Source: Flavobacterium sediminis
Lineage (GTDB): Bacteria; Bacteroidota; Bacteroidia; Flavobacteriales; Flavobacteriaceae
NCBI RefSeq assembly: GCF_003148385.1
Contig: NZ_CP029463.1
Span: forward strand, 1,922,001-1,986,000
Direction: 5' to 3'
Length of the DNA: 64,000 nucleotides
The notes under the pieces were generated by a model. That model saw nothing but the letters and a program-made list of their open reading frames with translations, ran no database searches and was not told where the DNA came from. Below are positions 21,101-29,763 of the stretch, one piece after another. The translations under genes were made by a program, and so were the position numbers. How positions within the stretch are numbered: position 1 is the stretch's first letter; each line of letters begins with the position of its first letter.

Positions 21101-21451
21101 ATGGCACACGCACACGAATCAAACACAAAAAGAATCTGGACAGTATTCGGTATATTATCAGTAGTAACGACTGTAGAAGTTGCTTTAGGTATCTTAAAAC
21201 CGGATGCACTTCACATGACTTCATTTTTAGGGACTAGCCCTTTAAATTGGATTTTCATCATCTTAACTTTAGTGAAAGCTTATTATATTATGTGGGCATT
21301 CATGCACTTAGAAGGTGAAAAAGGAAGTTTCCGTTGGTCAATTGTAGGTCCTTTAGTATTCTTAATTTTGTATCTATGTTTTATTTTATTGGTAGAAGGT
21401 AATTACGTATACCATGTGTATAAAACAGGACACTTAGAATGGATATTCTAA
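21101..21451 (+). CDS. Cytochrome c oxidase subunit IV family protein
   Basis: A 116-residue membrane protein of the prokaryotic oxidase subunit IV (CyoD-like) family, with three helices: VFGILSVVTTVEVALGIL, NWIFIILTLVKAYYIMWAFMHL and GPLVFLILYLCFILLVEG. The motif KAYYIMWAFMHLEGEKG between helices two and three is the recognisable part. The frame is open further upstream, but ATG 21101 (MAHAHESNTKRIW) is the sensible start, 19 bases after subunit III. A strong terminator follows the stop, so this gene closes the oxidase subunit operon. Confidence 0.88.
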   Translation: MAHAHESNTKRIWTVFGILSVVTTVEVALGILKPDALHMTSFLGTSPLNWIFIILTLVKAYYIMWAFMHLEGEKGSFRWSIVGPLVFLILYLCFILLVEGNYVYHVYKTGHLEWIF

Positions 21452-21472
21452 TAAATATTTACATATAGTTAA

Positions 21473-21498
21473 AATCCCGCTTCGAGCGGGATTTTTTT
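21473..21498 (+). terminator. Rho-independent terminator after the oxidase subunit genes
   Basis: GC-rich inverted repeat ATCCCGC-TTCGA-GCGGGAT followed by seven T, about 20 bases after the stop. Confidence 0.9.
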
Positions 21499-21563
21499 AT
21501 TATTTTTGTGGGGTTAATTTATGCTTTTAAAAGAGTGTTAGAAGCAAAAGTATTTAAAACCCG

Positions 21564-22271
21564 ATGAATAAAAATAAAATTATTTTAATTATACTTTTTG
21601 CGTTGCCGATTGTAATCTATCTCATCTTCGCATCTGCAAAACACAATTCACTTTTTTTACCCGTAATCTCTAAAAATAACCAAGATGTTCCTTTTCAGTG
21701 GAAAACATTAGAAGGGAAATCAGCTACTTTAGAGGATAAGATTACCGTTTTAGGCTTTCCGGGATCTAATATTGCAGAAATAAAAGGGAATCTTTTTAAT
21801 CTGAACCAGAAAATCTATAACAAATATTTCGGGTTTAAGGATTTTCAAATGGTAATGGTAATGCCAAAAGGGACAGAGGATGATTGTAAACAGATTTTGA
21901 GAAAGTTAGAATCTGTTACGGAGGATCTGTCGGGTTGGAATTTTGTGTTTACTACTCCCGATTCTATACAACAATATTATAATACTTTTCATTTTGTCGG
22001 GCAATTGGATCAAAATCACGGAACCCCGGCAGTTTATATTATCGATAAAAATCTTTCTCACAGAGGTAGAAAAGGGAAAAATAAAATAGGAGAAGAAGAG
22101 TTTAAAGAAAGTTATAACACTGTTTCGGCAGCCGAATTGCATAACGAAATGGGAGATGATGTAAAGATATTGTTGCGAGAATATCGTTTAGCCTTGAAAA
22201 AGAATGACAAGCGCAAAGACGAATTCAGGGATAAGATTACAGAAGAAATAGAAAGCGGAATAAACGATTAA
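21564..22271 (+). CDS. Membrane-anchored thioredoxin-like protein lacking the redox cysteines
   Basis: A 235-residue protein with an N-terminal membrane anchor (about residues 5-24, IILIILFALPIVIYLIFAS) and an extracytoplasmic domain. The domain resembles a degraded SCO/thioredoxin fold: a beta strand KITVLGFPGSN where SCO proteins carry CxxxC, and later NHGTPAVYIIDK, in the place of the conserved strand before the last helix. The only cysteine I see in the domain is isolated (DDCKQIL), so it is unlikely to be a disulfide reductase or copper chaperone by itself. It sits two bases before an intact SCO gene, so a helper role in oxidase assembly is reasonable inference. No firm family name. Confidence 0.6.
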   Translation: MNKNKIILIILFALPIVIYLIFASAKHNSLFLPVISKNNQDVPFQWKTLEGKSATLEDKITVLGFPGSNIAEIKGNLFNLNQKIYNKYFGFKDFQMVMVMPKGTEDDCKQILRKLESVTEDLSGWNFVFTTPDSIQQYYNTFHFVGQLDQNHGTPAVYIIDKNLSHRGRKGKNKIGEEEFKESYNTVSAAELHNEMGDDVKILLREYRLALKKNDKRKDEFRDKITEEIESGIND

Positions 22272-22273
22272 TT

Positions 22274-22903
22274 ATGAAAAATAAATCCTATATAGGAATC
22301 TCATTCATTGTTCTGATCTTTGGGATCTGGACAGTAAAAGAAATCAGAGCACGTTATTTCAAACCTTCTGATTTGGTAGAAATAGGTTCTGCACCGAGAT
22401 TTGAATTGACAAATCAGGAAGGTCAAAAAGTTACAGATAAAGATTATTTGGGAAAAGTATATGTATTGGAGTTTTTCTTTTCCACCTGTCCGACCATTTG
22501 TCCGAAGATGAATCAGAATATGTTGAAAATTCAGGATGAATTTATGGATAAAAATGATTTCGGAATTGTATCAATCACAATTAATCCTGAAAATGATACG
22601 CCACAGGTTTTAAAAGAACATGCGGAAATTTTGGGAGTAAAGCATGCGAACTGGAATTTTTTAACAGGAGATCAAAAGTATATTTACGATTTAGCGAATA
22701 AAGGATTTAACTTATATGCTGCAGAGAATAATAATGCTACAGGTGGTTTTGAACATTCGGGAATGTTTGCTCTAATTGATAAAAAAGGAAATATCCGATG
22801 CCGGAAGGATCAATTCGGAAATCCGATCCTGTATTATGACGGGATCGAACCGGAAGGAGTAGCGGCAATAACAGAAGATATTAAGAAATTATTAAACGAA
22901 TAG
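22274..22903 (+). CDS. SCO1/SenC family copper chaperone for cytochrome oxidase
   Basis: SCO proteins deliver copper to, or reduce the cysteines of, the CuA centre of cytochrome c oxidase. The 209-residue protein has an N-terminal membrane anchor (residues 6-20) and a thioredoxin-like domain with all three copper ligands: the CxxxC in FFFSTCPTICPKM (Cys72, Cys76) and the distant histidine in GGFEHSGMFALID (His161). The strand GIVSITINPENDTP is also typical. It lies two bases after the Cys-less paralogue-like protein and eight bases before the DUF420 gene, so the three are probably co-transcribed. Confidence 0.93.
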   Translation: MKNKSYIGISFIVLIFGIWTVKEIRARYFKPSDLVEIGSAPRFELTNQEGQKVTDKDYLGKVYVLEFFFSTCPTICPKMNQNMLKIQDEFMDKNDFGIVSITINPENDTPQVLKEHAEILGVKHANWNFLTGDQKYIYDLANKGFNLYAAENNNATGGFEHSGMFALIDKKGNIRCRKDQFGNPILYYDGIEPEGVAAITEDIKKLLNE

Positions 22904-22911
22904 AAAATTGT

Positions 22912-23457
22912 ATGGAAAATAAAAATACCGTAGAAACTAAATACAATAAGTTGATCATTGCTTTGTCTGTGATTATTCCTTTAGCAGTTGCTGTTTTATT
23001 CGGAGTAAACCTGAAAAAAATGGGTTTTGATGTGAAACCTTTAACTTTTTTACCTCCGATCTATGCTGCTATTAATGGAGTTACGGCTTTTTTACTGATC
23101 GTCGCCGTTTGGGCTATCAAAAACGGGAATCGTAAATTACACGAGAACTTGATGAAGTTAGCGATTCTTTGTTCTGTAATGTTTTTGGTTATGTATGTGG
23201 CTTATCACATGACTTCTGATTCGACAAAATACGGAGGAGAAGGTGTTTTGAAATATGTGTATTTCTTTATCCTTATTTCGCATATATTATTGTCTATAGC
23301 AATTATTCCTTTGGTGTTGATTACTTATGTAAGAGCTTTAGCAAAACGATTTGATAAACATAAAAAAATAGCGAAAATTACGTTTCCGATCTGGTTGTAT
23401 GTCGCAGTTACAGGAGTTGTAGTATATTTAATGATTTCACCTTATTATGCAAGATAG
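22912..23457 (+). CDS. DUF420 membrane protein (CtaM-like oxidase assembly factor)
   Basis: A 181-residue membrane protein with five hydrophobic segments (starting at IIALSVIIPLAVAVLFGV). Conserved polar residues are NGNRKLHENLMKLA, MYVAYHMTSDSTKYGG and the HILLSIAIIPLVLIT helix; its conserved histidines fit the DUF420 family. In Gram-positive bacteria a DUF420 protein (CtaM) is needed to mature the aa3-type oxidase. The same role here is inferred from family and from position after SCO and oxidase genes. It overlaps the next small gene by 11 bases, suggesting translational coupling. Confidence 0.85.
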   Translation: MENKNTVETKYNKLIIALSVIIPLAVAVLFGVNLKKMGFDVKPLTFLPPIYAAINGVTAFLLIVAVWAIKNGNRKLHENLMKLAILCSVMFLVMYVAYHMTSDSTKYGGEGVLKYVYFFILISHILLSIAIIPLVLITYVRALAKRFDKHKKIAKITFPIWLYVAVTGVVVYLMISPYYAR

Positions 23458-23719
23458 AGGAAATAAAATTCTAAGAAGATATTTAACAAAAAGAGGAAAA
23501 GCCTTGCTTTTTCTTCTTTTTTCGTTCTTCTTCTTTTCCCTTTCTTCTTATTCACAGTGTGCCATGTGTAGAGCTGCATTGGAGAGTGAAGAAAGCGGGG
23601 TAAAGGCTGAAGGAATCAACGACGGAATCGTTTACCTTATGGTTATTCCGTATGTATTAGTTGCCGCCGCCGGTTATGCTATTTATAAAATCAGATACGC
23701 TAAAAAAGAAGAGCATTAA
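23447..23719 (+). CDS. Small CxxC membrane protein of the oxidase cluster
   Basis: A 90-residue protein of unknown function. A basic N-terminus leads into a hydrophobic signal or anchor (ALLFLLFSFFFFSLSSYS). Immediately after it comes QCAMCRAALE, a CxxC pair at about residues 38-41 that would face the periplasm. Then follow a Glu-rich loop, a second helix (YLMVIPYVLVAAAGYAIY) and a basic tail. Overlap with DUF420 and closeness to SCO suggest a part in copper or disulfide handling for the oxidase; that is inference only. Its TAA shares the TTAA at 23716-23719 with the stop of the convergent DUF4403 gene. Confidence 0.7.
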   Translation: MQDRGNKILRRYLTKRGKALLFLLFSFFFFSLSSYSQCAMCRAALESEESGVKAEGINDGIVYLMVIPYVLVAAAGYAIYKIRYAKKEEH

Positions 23720-25113
23720 TCTAGTCCGTCTATTTTAATTCTGATTTTTCCTGTTGTAGATAAGAATGCAATTATAGCTTTATTTGTTAGTTCGATCTTT
23801 TCGAATTCAAAATCATTTAAGTTTCCGTTGACATATATTCCCGACATAGGGGAATAATTGTTTAAATAAGGGCTTAGGTTTTGTTTGCCTTCTTCCAGAT
23901 TCTCTTTAATAGAATAACGGCAGTTTTCCTGAATTTTTCGCAGAATAGTGCTTTGTGCTAACCAATTGGCCGATTTTAACAGAACACTTTTGGTACTTAA
24001 GATATAGTCTAATTGGTCAAAATAGATTTCTTGGGTAGCAGAGTTGTAGCTTGGATAGCCTGTTAAATAAATGTCTCCGGTAATACTACCGGTTAAACTT
24101 AAGGAAATGATCAGTTTGTTATCTTTTTCCCAAAGGTCTACTTTTTGAACAACCACTTTTCGTTTCCCGGAAGAAAACTCTTGTCCTTTAAAGTTTTTAG
24201 TCAGTACCTTTGAAGCGCTTTCATAAGTTGAAACGCCGGCTAAAGCCAGAGAAACCTTGTCCGGCATTTTGCTTACCGGTTTCAGAATAACTGAATTGCG
24301 GTCAAATTGTTTCATCGGTTTTTGACCTATCATGGTTTGTAAATTGCATTTTAACCCCATGTCAAGAGTAATCTGTTTGTCTTTTAAACGGGCTTCAGTA
24401 ACATATAATTCAACAGGAATAACTGTAAACCATGTTTCGTATGCTTCATGAACCAAAAAAGGTTCGCTGATCTTGTCTAAAGCATCAAAAACGTGAGGTT
24501 TAAAATCACAGGTCTCATCAATAGCTTTGTCAATTTGCTGAGCAATAGTTTTTTTAAAATAACTAAGCGTAGGGTTAATAATGTAAGTTATAGGGATCTT
24601 CTTTCCTGCAATTACAATAGCCGGACTTTCATTCCATTCAAAATCATCTATAGCAGAAGTAGTAGTTAATTTCCAATTGGTTAAATGGGCTTTGCTTTTT
24701 AAGGTCAAGACCCCGTCCAGATAGATTTCACGAGTATCGTTTAAACCTAAAAAGTCGGTGCCGTATTTTATTCTGGTCCATATTTTTAAAGGAAGTTTTG
24801 ACAGGATAACACCATTTTCTTCTTCTAAAGTTATGGGATCTGACTTCCAGATCTTTAATTCGCAATTATCATCTTTTAAAATAGAATCATTATAGATCAA
24901 TCCTTTCAGGTTCTTGTTTAGTTGTTTTTCGATGTCTTTTAACGTTATTTCTACCGGAAGGGAAATAAAAGATGTCTTATTGGTGTAAACCATAGGAGTA
25001 TTGTCGGAAGGAAGTGGCTTTATAGCTTCTATTTTAGGAGAAGCACTACTACAGGCTGTAAGGCAAAGTACTATCAAAACACTTAGTAAAGCAAAGATGA
25101 AAAACGGTTTCAT
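23716..25113 (-). CDS. DUF4403 family lipoprotein
   Basis: A 465-residue exported lipoprotein: the N-terminal helix LLSVLIVLCLTACSS ends in a clear lipobox with Cys as the lipid-bearing residue. The mature part is rich in beta strands and carries two long alternating-hydrophobicity domains (for example LPVEITLKDIEKQLNKNL near residue 55). It fits DUF4403, whose function is not established to my knowledge; a duplicated lipid- or LPS-binding tubular fold is a possibility I cannot test here. It is a single minus-strand gene, convergent with the oxidase cluster and divergent from the TolC gene. Confidence 0.75.
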   Translation of the reverse strand: MKPFFIFALLSVLIVLCLTACSSASPKIEAIKPLPSDNTPMVYTNKTSFISLPVEITLKDIEKQLNKNLKGLIYNDSILKDDNCELKIWKSDPITLEEENGVILSKLPLKIWTRIKYGTDFLGLNDTREIYLDGVLTLKSKAHLTNWKLTTTSAIDDFEWNESPAIVIAGKKIPITYIINPTLSYFKKTIAQQIDKAIDETCDFKPHVFDALDKISEPFLVHEAYETWFTVIPVELYVTEARLKDKQITLDMGLKCNLQTMIGQKPMKQFDRNSVILKPVSKMPDKVSLALAGVSTYESASKVLTKNFKGQEFSSGKRKVVVQKVDLWEKDNKLIISLSLTGSITGDIYLTGYPSYNSATQEIYFDQLDYILSTKSVLLKSANWLAQSTILRKIQENCRYSIKENLEEGKQNLSPYLNNYSPMSGIYVNGNLNDFEFEKIELTNKAIIAFLSTTGKIRIKIDGLD

Positions 25114-25201
25114 AAGTTGAATTTTATGTAAAATTAAAATTTTATCGTTTTACTGTAACAAAAAAGCTAAAAAAGGGTCATATAGTAAAATTCATAAGCA
25201 A

Positions 25202-26518
25202 ATGCTAAAAAAGATAGCCTTACTTTTATTAGTACCCCTGGCATTACAAGCACAAGACAAGAAGTGGACACTTCAGGAATGTGTGATGCATGCCTTAGAA
25301 AACAATATATCAGTAAAACAAGCTCTGATTAATTGGGAGACAGCAAAGGTGGATAAATTAGAAGCAGTAGGTAACTTCCTGCCAACGCTTAATGGTAGTG
25401 CAAGTTATAATGTAAATACAGGAGCTAATATTAATCCTACGACAAACCAGTTTGAAAACAGTACGTTTAAGTCCTTTTCAGCCAGCGCTAATTCACAGAT
25501 AAATTTGTTTAACGGATTGGCTAACTGGAAAAGATTGCAACGTGCCAAACTGAATAACATTGCCTATCAATACCGTTTGAATAAAATGAAGGATGATGTG
25601 GCACTGAATGTTGCGAATGGCTACCTCCAGATTTTGTTACAAAAGGAACAGGTGAAAGTGTTGGAGAACCAAATTTTGCTAACCAAAGAAAATCATAAAA
25701 GAACATCGGAATTAATAGAAGCCGGACAATTACCTGCCGGAGACATTTTTGAGATCGAAGCAACATTGGCTTCCCAAGAACAACAATTAATTGCCGCTCA
25801 AAATACTTTGGTCTTTGCAAAAGTGGGTTTAGCCCAATTGCTGTTGATTGAGGATTATGTGGATTTTGATATTGCAGATGAAACATTTACCCCTGAATTG
25901 TCTCAGGTGTTTGACCAAACACCGGATGCCATTTATCAAAAAGCAAGAGATGTTGTAAATGATATAAAAGTAGCACAGTCTAATTTTGATCTGGCTGCAA
26001 AAGATTTAAGTATAGCAAGAGCTGCTTATTATCCAAGGATATCAGGCTTTTTAGGGTATAATACACGTTGGTCTGAAAGTCAAGTGTTGAGTTTCAGGGA
26101 ACAGTTATATTTATTAGACGGTACAGCAATAGGTCTTCAATTGACAGTTCCTATTCTGAATGGTTTTTCTACCAGAGCATCTGTAAAAAGAGCTAAATTA
26201 AGCAAGTTGAATAATGAGTTCCTGCTGAAGCAATCCGAATTGGACTTAGAGCAAAATGTGTATCAAGCCTATAATGATGCTATAAGCGCTCAAAAAACAT
26301 ATTTAGCGGCTCAAAAAACTTTAGAAGCGCGTAAGTCGGCTTATGAGTTTTCACAGGAACGTTACGATATCGGAATGATGAACGGTTATGATTTTATGCA
26401 GTCTAAAACCAATTTTGATAATGCTCAGGCTGATCTGATCAGAGCAAAATACGATTATATCTTTAGAACCAAAATTTTAGAATTTTATTTCGGAATACCT
26501 ATAATTCAAAATAATTAA
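25202..26518 (+). CDS. TolC family outer-membrane efflux protein
   Basis: A 438-residue TolC-type protein, the outer-membrane duct of a tripartite exporter. It has a signal peptide (MLKKIALLLLVPLALQAQ), then WTLQECVMHALENNISVKQ, the usual TolC opening. Two long coiled-coil hairpins follow (residues about 120-190 and 330-410), with VANGYLQILLQKEQVKVLENQ in the first and the QERYDIGMMNGYDFMQSKTN signature in the second. It lies two bases before an RND-type adaptor gene, so the pair forms most of an efflux system. The inner-membrane pump gene is missing from the expected place downstream. Confidence 0.92.
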   Translation: MLKKIALLLLVPLALQAQDKKWTLQECVMHALENNISVKQALINWETAKVDKLEAVGNFLPTLNGSASYNVNTGANINPTTNQFENSTFKSFSASANSQINLFNGLANWKRLQRAKLNNIAYQYRLNKMKDDVALNVANGYLQILLQKEQVKVLENQILLTKENHKRTSELIEAGQLPAGDIFEIEATLASQEQQLIAAQNTLVFAKVGLAQLLLIEDYVDFDIADETFTPELSQVFDQTPDAIYQKARDVVNDIKVAQSNFDLAAKDLSIARAAYYPRISGFLGYNTRWSESQVLSFREQLYLLDGTAIGLQLTVPILNGFSTRASVKRAKLSKLNNEFLLKQSELDLEQNVYQAYNDAISAQKTYLAAQKTLEARKSAYEFSQERYDIGMMNGYDFMQSKTNFDNAQADLIRAKYDYIFRTKILEFYFGIPIIQNN

Positions 26519-26520
26519 CC

Positions 26521-27815
26521 ATGTCAAAGAAAACTATTTATATACTGGGAGGTGTTGCAATTACTCTTTTTGTTGTTCTTTTAGGCTTGAAGAAGGCCGG
26601 TGTGATAGGAAATAATGAAAATAGTAAAACAGTTGAAATTACCAAAGCTTCTCAAAGCACAATTGTTGAAACAGTTTCAGCTACCGGAAAAATACAGCCC
26701 GAAGTAGAGGTGAAGATATCATCGGAAGTCTCGGGGAGATCATTGATTTGCCTATTGTTGAGGGGCAACAAGTGAAAAAAGGAGATTTATTGGTAAAGAT
26801 CAATCCGGATATCTATGTGTCGGGAGTAAATCGTTCCGCAGCCTCACTTTCTACTACAAAAGCAGGATTGAATCAGGCAGAGGCTCAGTTAAAAGAGGCT
26901 AAAGCAAATTATGACAGAAATAAAGTGTTGTTTGGAAAAGGGGTTATTTCAAAATCAGAATGGGATAAAATCGTTTCAGCTTATGATGTGGCTGTAGCTT
27001 CTAAACAATCAGCTTATTTTAACGTGCAAAGTGCATCGGCAACTTTAACGGAAGCAAAAGACAACTTGGGGCGTACAACAATTTATGCGCCGGCAGACGG
27101 AACCATATCTCTTTTATCAGTGGAATTAGGAGAGCGTGTTTTAGGAACGCAACAAATGACCGGAACAGAGCTTTTACGTGTGGCGAATCTGAATAATATG
27201 GAAGTGGAAGTTGATGTGAATGAAAATGATATTGTGAAAGTGAGTATAGGCGATTCAGCGAAAATAGAAGTGGATGCTTATCTGAAAAAAGAATTTAAAG
27301 GGATTGTAACAAGTATCTCAAATTCTGCCAGTTCAGACTTAACAGCCGATCAAGTAACAAATTTTAAAGTAAAAGTTCGTATTCTGAAAGAGTCCTACAA
27401 AGACTTGTTAGAAGGGAAACCGGAAAACTATTCACCGTTCAGACCAGGAATGACCGCTACAGTGGATATCATTACAAAGAGAAGAGAAAATGTGATAGCA
27501 GTACCGATCAGCGCGGTAGTCATTAAAGATGATACGACTTCCGTTAAAAAAGATGTAATGGCTGAGCTTGAGAAAAAAGAGAACAAAACGGCTTCAGGCT
27601 TTGATAAAAAATTTGAATGTGTTTTTGTTAAAGTAGGCGATCAGGCTAAGCTAAGAGTGGTGAAAACCGGAATTCAGGACGATTCAAATATTGAGATCGT
27701 TTCGGGAATTAAAAAAGGAGAAGAAATTATAACAGGACCTTATACTGTTGTTTCTAAAGAGTTGGTTTCCGGTGATAAAGTAAAAACGGAAACGGCTACA
27801 GGTCAAAAGAAATGA
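26521..27815 (+). CDS. MacA-like periplasmic adaptor subunit (membrane fusion protein), frameshifted
   Basis: Two frames (26521-26775 and about 26748-27815) give one adaptor of about 431 residues that would link an inner-membrane pump to TolC. It has an N-terminal membrane helix (IYILGGVAITLFVVLLGL), a lipoyl half-motif TVSATGKIQPEVEVKISSEVSG, VEGQQVKKGDLLVKI, a long alpha hairpin (SLSTTKAGLNQAEAQLKEAKA), the second lipoyl half near TIYAPADGTISLLSVELGE and a beta-barrel domain. The break is in GGGG 26733-26736: one more G gives SGEIIDLPIVEGQQ. Similarity is to MacA/HlyD adaptors; whether the partner is an ABC (MacB) or RND pump cannot be told, as no pump gene follows. Confidence 0.85.
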
Positions 27816-27846
27816 TAGCATTTTAAATTTTAGTTTTGGGTTTAAG

Positions 27847-27882
27847 ATAAAGCACGAATCAAATTCGTGCTTTATTTTTTTT
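27847..27882 (+). terminator. Rho-independent terminator after the efflux adaptor gene
   Basis: A 13-bp inverted repeat built on AAAGCACGAAT / ATTCGTGCTTT with a three-base loop, followed by a T run. It lies between the adaptor gene and tsaB. Confidence 0.88.
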
Positions 27883-27920
27883 CAGCTAAACTTTGTACTT
27901 TTGCGTTCAATTATAAATGT

Positions 27921-28580
27921 ATGGCGACTATTCTAAACATAGAAACAGCTACTAAGAACTGTTCGGTTTCTTTGGCAAAAGACGGAAAAACAATCGGGAT
28001 AAAAGAAATCGCGACAGAGCAGTTCTCTCATGCCGAAAAATTACATGTTTTTATTGAAGAGCTTTTAAAAGAAACACAACTGACATTTAAAGATCTGGAT
28101 GCAGTAGCCGTAAGCAAAGGCCCGGGGTCTTATACCGGTTTACGGATTGGGGTTTCAACCGCTAAAGGCTTGTGTTATGCTTTAGACTTGCCGCTTATTT
28201 CAGTTGATACTTTAGAGATACTGGCAAATGCTCTTACAGTGACATCCGGAGTAATTGTACCTATGATAGATGCCAGACGAATGGAGGTGTTCTCTGCCGT
28301 TTTTAATACCGGAAAAAGAAAGATCAGAGATACTCAGGCCGAAATTATTGATGTGGATTCGTATCGGGAAATCTCAGAAGATATTCATTTGATAGGAGAT
28401 GGAGCTCAAAAATTACAGGAAACATTAACAGCTTCTAAATTTATATACCATCCTGAAATAGTTTATCCATCAACCCAAGAAATGAGCTTTTTGTCTTTTG
28501 AGAAATACAAAAAAAGCGACTTTGAAGATGTCGCTTATTTTGAACCGTATTATTTAAAAGATTTTGTTTTAAATAAATAA
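27921..28580 (+). CDS. tsaB: tRNA threonylcarbamoyladenosine biosynthesis protein TsaB
   Basis: TsaB is the partner of TsaD in making the t6A modification at position 37 of ANN-decoding tRNAs. The frame is open upstream through the terminator, but the family start is ATG 27921 (MATILNIETATKNCSVSL), giving 219 residues. Further matches are VAVSKGPGSYTGLRIGVSTAKGL (residues about 65-87) and VPMIDARRMEVFSAVF. It belongs to the ASKHA fold but lacks the catalytic metal-binding His pair of TsaD. A TACTTTTG -7-like box lies at 27896-27903. It is followed closely by a convergent MscS gene with no clear terminator. Confidence 0.93.
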   Translation: MATILNIETATKNCSVSLAKDGKTIGIKEIATEQFSHAEKLHVFIEELLKETQLTFKDLDAVAVSKGPGSYTGLRIGVSTAKGLCYALDLPLISVDTLEILANALTVTSGVIVPMIDARRMEVFSAVFNTGKRKIRDTQAEIIDVDSYREISEDIHLIGDGAQKLQETLTASKFIYHPEIVYPSTQEMSFLSFEKYKKSDFEDVAYFEPYYLKDFVLNK

Positions 28581-28584
28581 AAGT

Positions 28585-29394
28585 TTAGTTTTTCTTGATC
28601 TCAACCTGATGAGGATACGGGATTTCAATTCCGGCAGCATCAAGAGCCAGTTTTGTGTTTTCCATAACATCAAAATAAACAGTCCAGTAGTCGGTCGTAT
28701 TACACCAAGGTCTAACGGCAAAGTTTACGGAGCTATCAGCCAGTTCTAATACATTAACAGTTGGTTTAGGGTCTTTTAGAACAAGCGGATGTGCGGTTAA
28801 AACGTTCATTAGGACTTCTTTTGTGTCTTTGATATTAGCGTCATAGCTTACTCCGAAGATCAGATCCACTCTTCGGGTACCCTCAGTATTGTAATTTATA
28901 ATATTTCCGTTTGACAGAACTCCGTTAGGAATAATAATCTCTTTATTCGATAAACCGATAAGTTTAGTAGTAAAGATCTCGATTTCTTTTACAACTCCGG
29001 TTTCACCTTGAGCTTCAATCAAATCCCCTATTTTAAAAGGTTTAAAAATCATAATCAGAACACCGCCGGCGAAATTGCCTAATGAGCCTTGTAATGCCAT
29101 ACCGACAGCTAAACCTGCAGAAGCTAATATAGCGGCAAATGAAGTGGTTTCAACGCCTAATTTTGCTAATATGGCTAAGATCAATAGTATTTTTAGAAGC
29201 CAGCTTAGTAAATCGAGTAAGAACTTTTGAAGGCTTTCTTCTAATTCTCGTTTTTGCATGAGCTTTCTGCTGCCGGCAATTAGTTTTTTTATAATCCAGT
29301 TTCCTACAAACCATATCAGAAAAGCACCAAATAACCTAAGTCCGTACTCTGTACCTAATTCAATGATCTTAGTTAGCCATTTTTCAATTTCCAT
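28585..29394 (-). CDS. Small-conductance mechanosensitive channel, MscS family
   Basis: A 269-residue MscS-type channel, which opens under membrane tension to release solutes during osmotic downshock. It has two or three membrane helices; the pore helix is the glycine/alanine-rich ILASAGLAVGMALQGSLGNF at about residues 89-108. The beta domain follows with FKIGDLIEAQGETGVVKEI, IIIPNGVLSNGNIINYN and a C-terminal alpha/beta domain with NFAVRPWC. Length is close to the minimal MscS of E. coli. Its probable promoter overlaps a divergent one at 29445-29484. Confidence 0.92.
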   Translation of the reverse strand: MEIEKWLTKIIELGTEYGLRLFGAFLIWFVGNWIIKKLIAGSRKLMQKRELEESLQKFLLDLLSWLLKILLILAILAKLGVETTSFAAILASAGLAVGMALQGSLGNFAGGVLIMIFKPFKIGDLIEAQGETGVVKEIEIFTTKLIGLSNKEIIIPNGVLSNGNIINYNTEGTRRVDLIFGVSYDANIKDTKEVLMNVLTAHPLVLKDPKPTVNVLELADSSVNFAVRPWCNTTDYWTVYFDVMENTKLALDAAGIEIPYPHQVEIKKN

Positions 29395-29444
29395 AGATAA
29401 AATATTTATTAATTATAATGAATAGTTTCGGTGAAATTACATAG

Positions 29445-29473
29445 TTGTACTACAAATGTAAATTTTATATTTG
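29445..29473 (+). promoter_or_regulatory. Promoter upstream of the PiT transporter gene
   Basis: TTG (29445-29447), an 18-base spacer and TATATTTG (29466-29473) match the Bacteroidota consensus. Transcription from it would give a leader of about 280 bases before the phosphate transporter gene. Confidence 0.55.
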
Positions 29474-29484
29474 CGTTAACCCAA
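29453..29484 (-). promoter_or_regulatory. Promoter for the MscS gene
   Basis: On the minus strand TTG (29484-29482), a 21-base spacer and TACATTTG (29460-29453) match the Bacteroidota consensus. The predicted start lies about 50 bases before the gene. It overlaps a plus-strand promoter of the same type. Confidence 0.55.
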
Positions 29485-29763
29485 TTAGACTTATCGATTT
29501 TAATTATAGAATGTTCTTATTGATAGAACAGATATATCGGATTAGTTTGGACGGATGTTTTTTGTTGAAAAAACCTTGTTGTCACTTTAAAAAGTTAAAA
29601 AAAATAACGTAATCCATTATTTGAACATGTCGAATGTGATAAAGATACTTATTTTTGATCTAAAAAAACAGCGTGTTTTTTAGATTGTCTTAAAATTGAT
29701 AACGTTAAATTAACATGGAAAAGAAAAAGTTAAAAGAATTTTGCAGAAAATAAAAATACTTAA
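29474..29763 (+). other. Gene-free leader region before the PiT transporter
   Basis: The whole gap between the MscS and PiT genes (29395-29763) is very AT-rich and holds no convincing gene. After the divergent promoters, the remaining 290 bases contain an AT hairpin near 29659-29685 (CTAAAAAAACA / TGTTTTTTAG) and several poly-A runs. A 33-codon frame at 29511-29612 has no ribosome-site or family support. It may be an untranslated leader of the transporter mRNA. Confidence 0.4.

Noticed and set aside
29511..29612. A 33-codon frame in the PiT leader
   Set aside because: No upstream signals, no family match and an amino-acid make-up typical of random AT-rich DNA.
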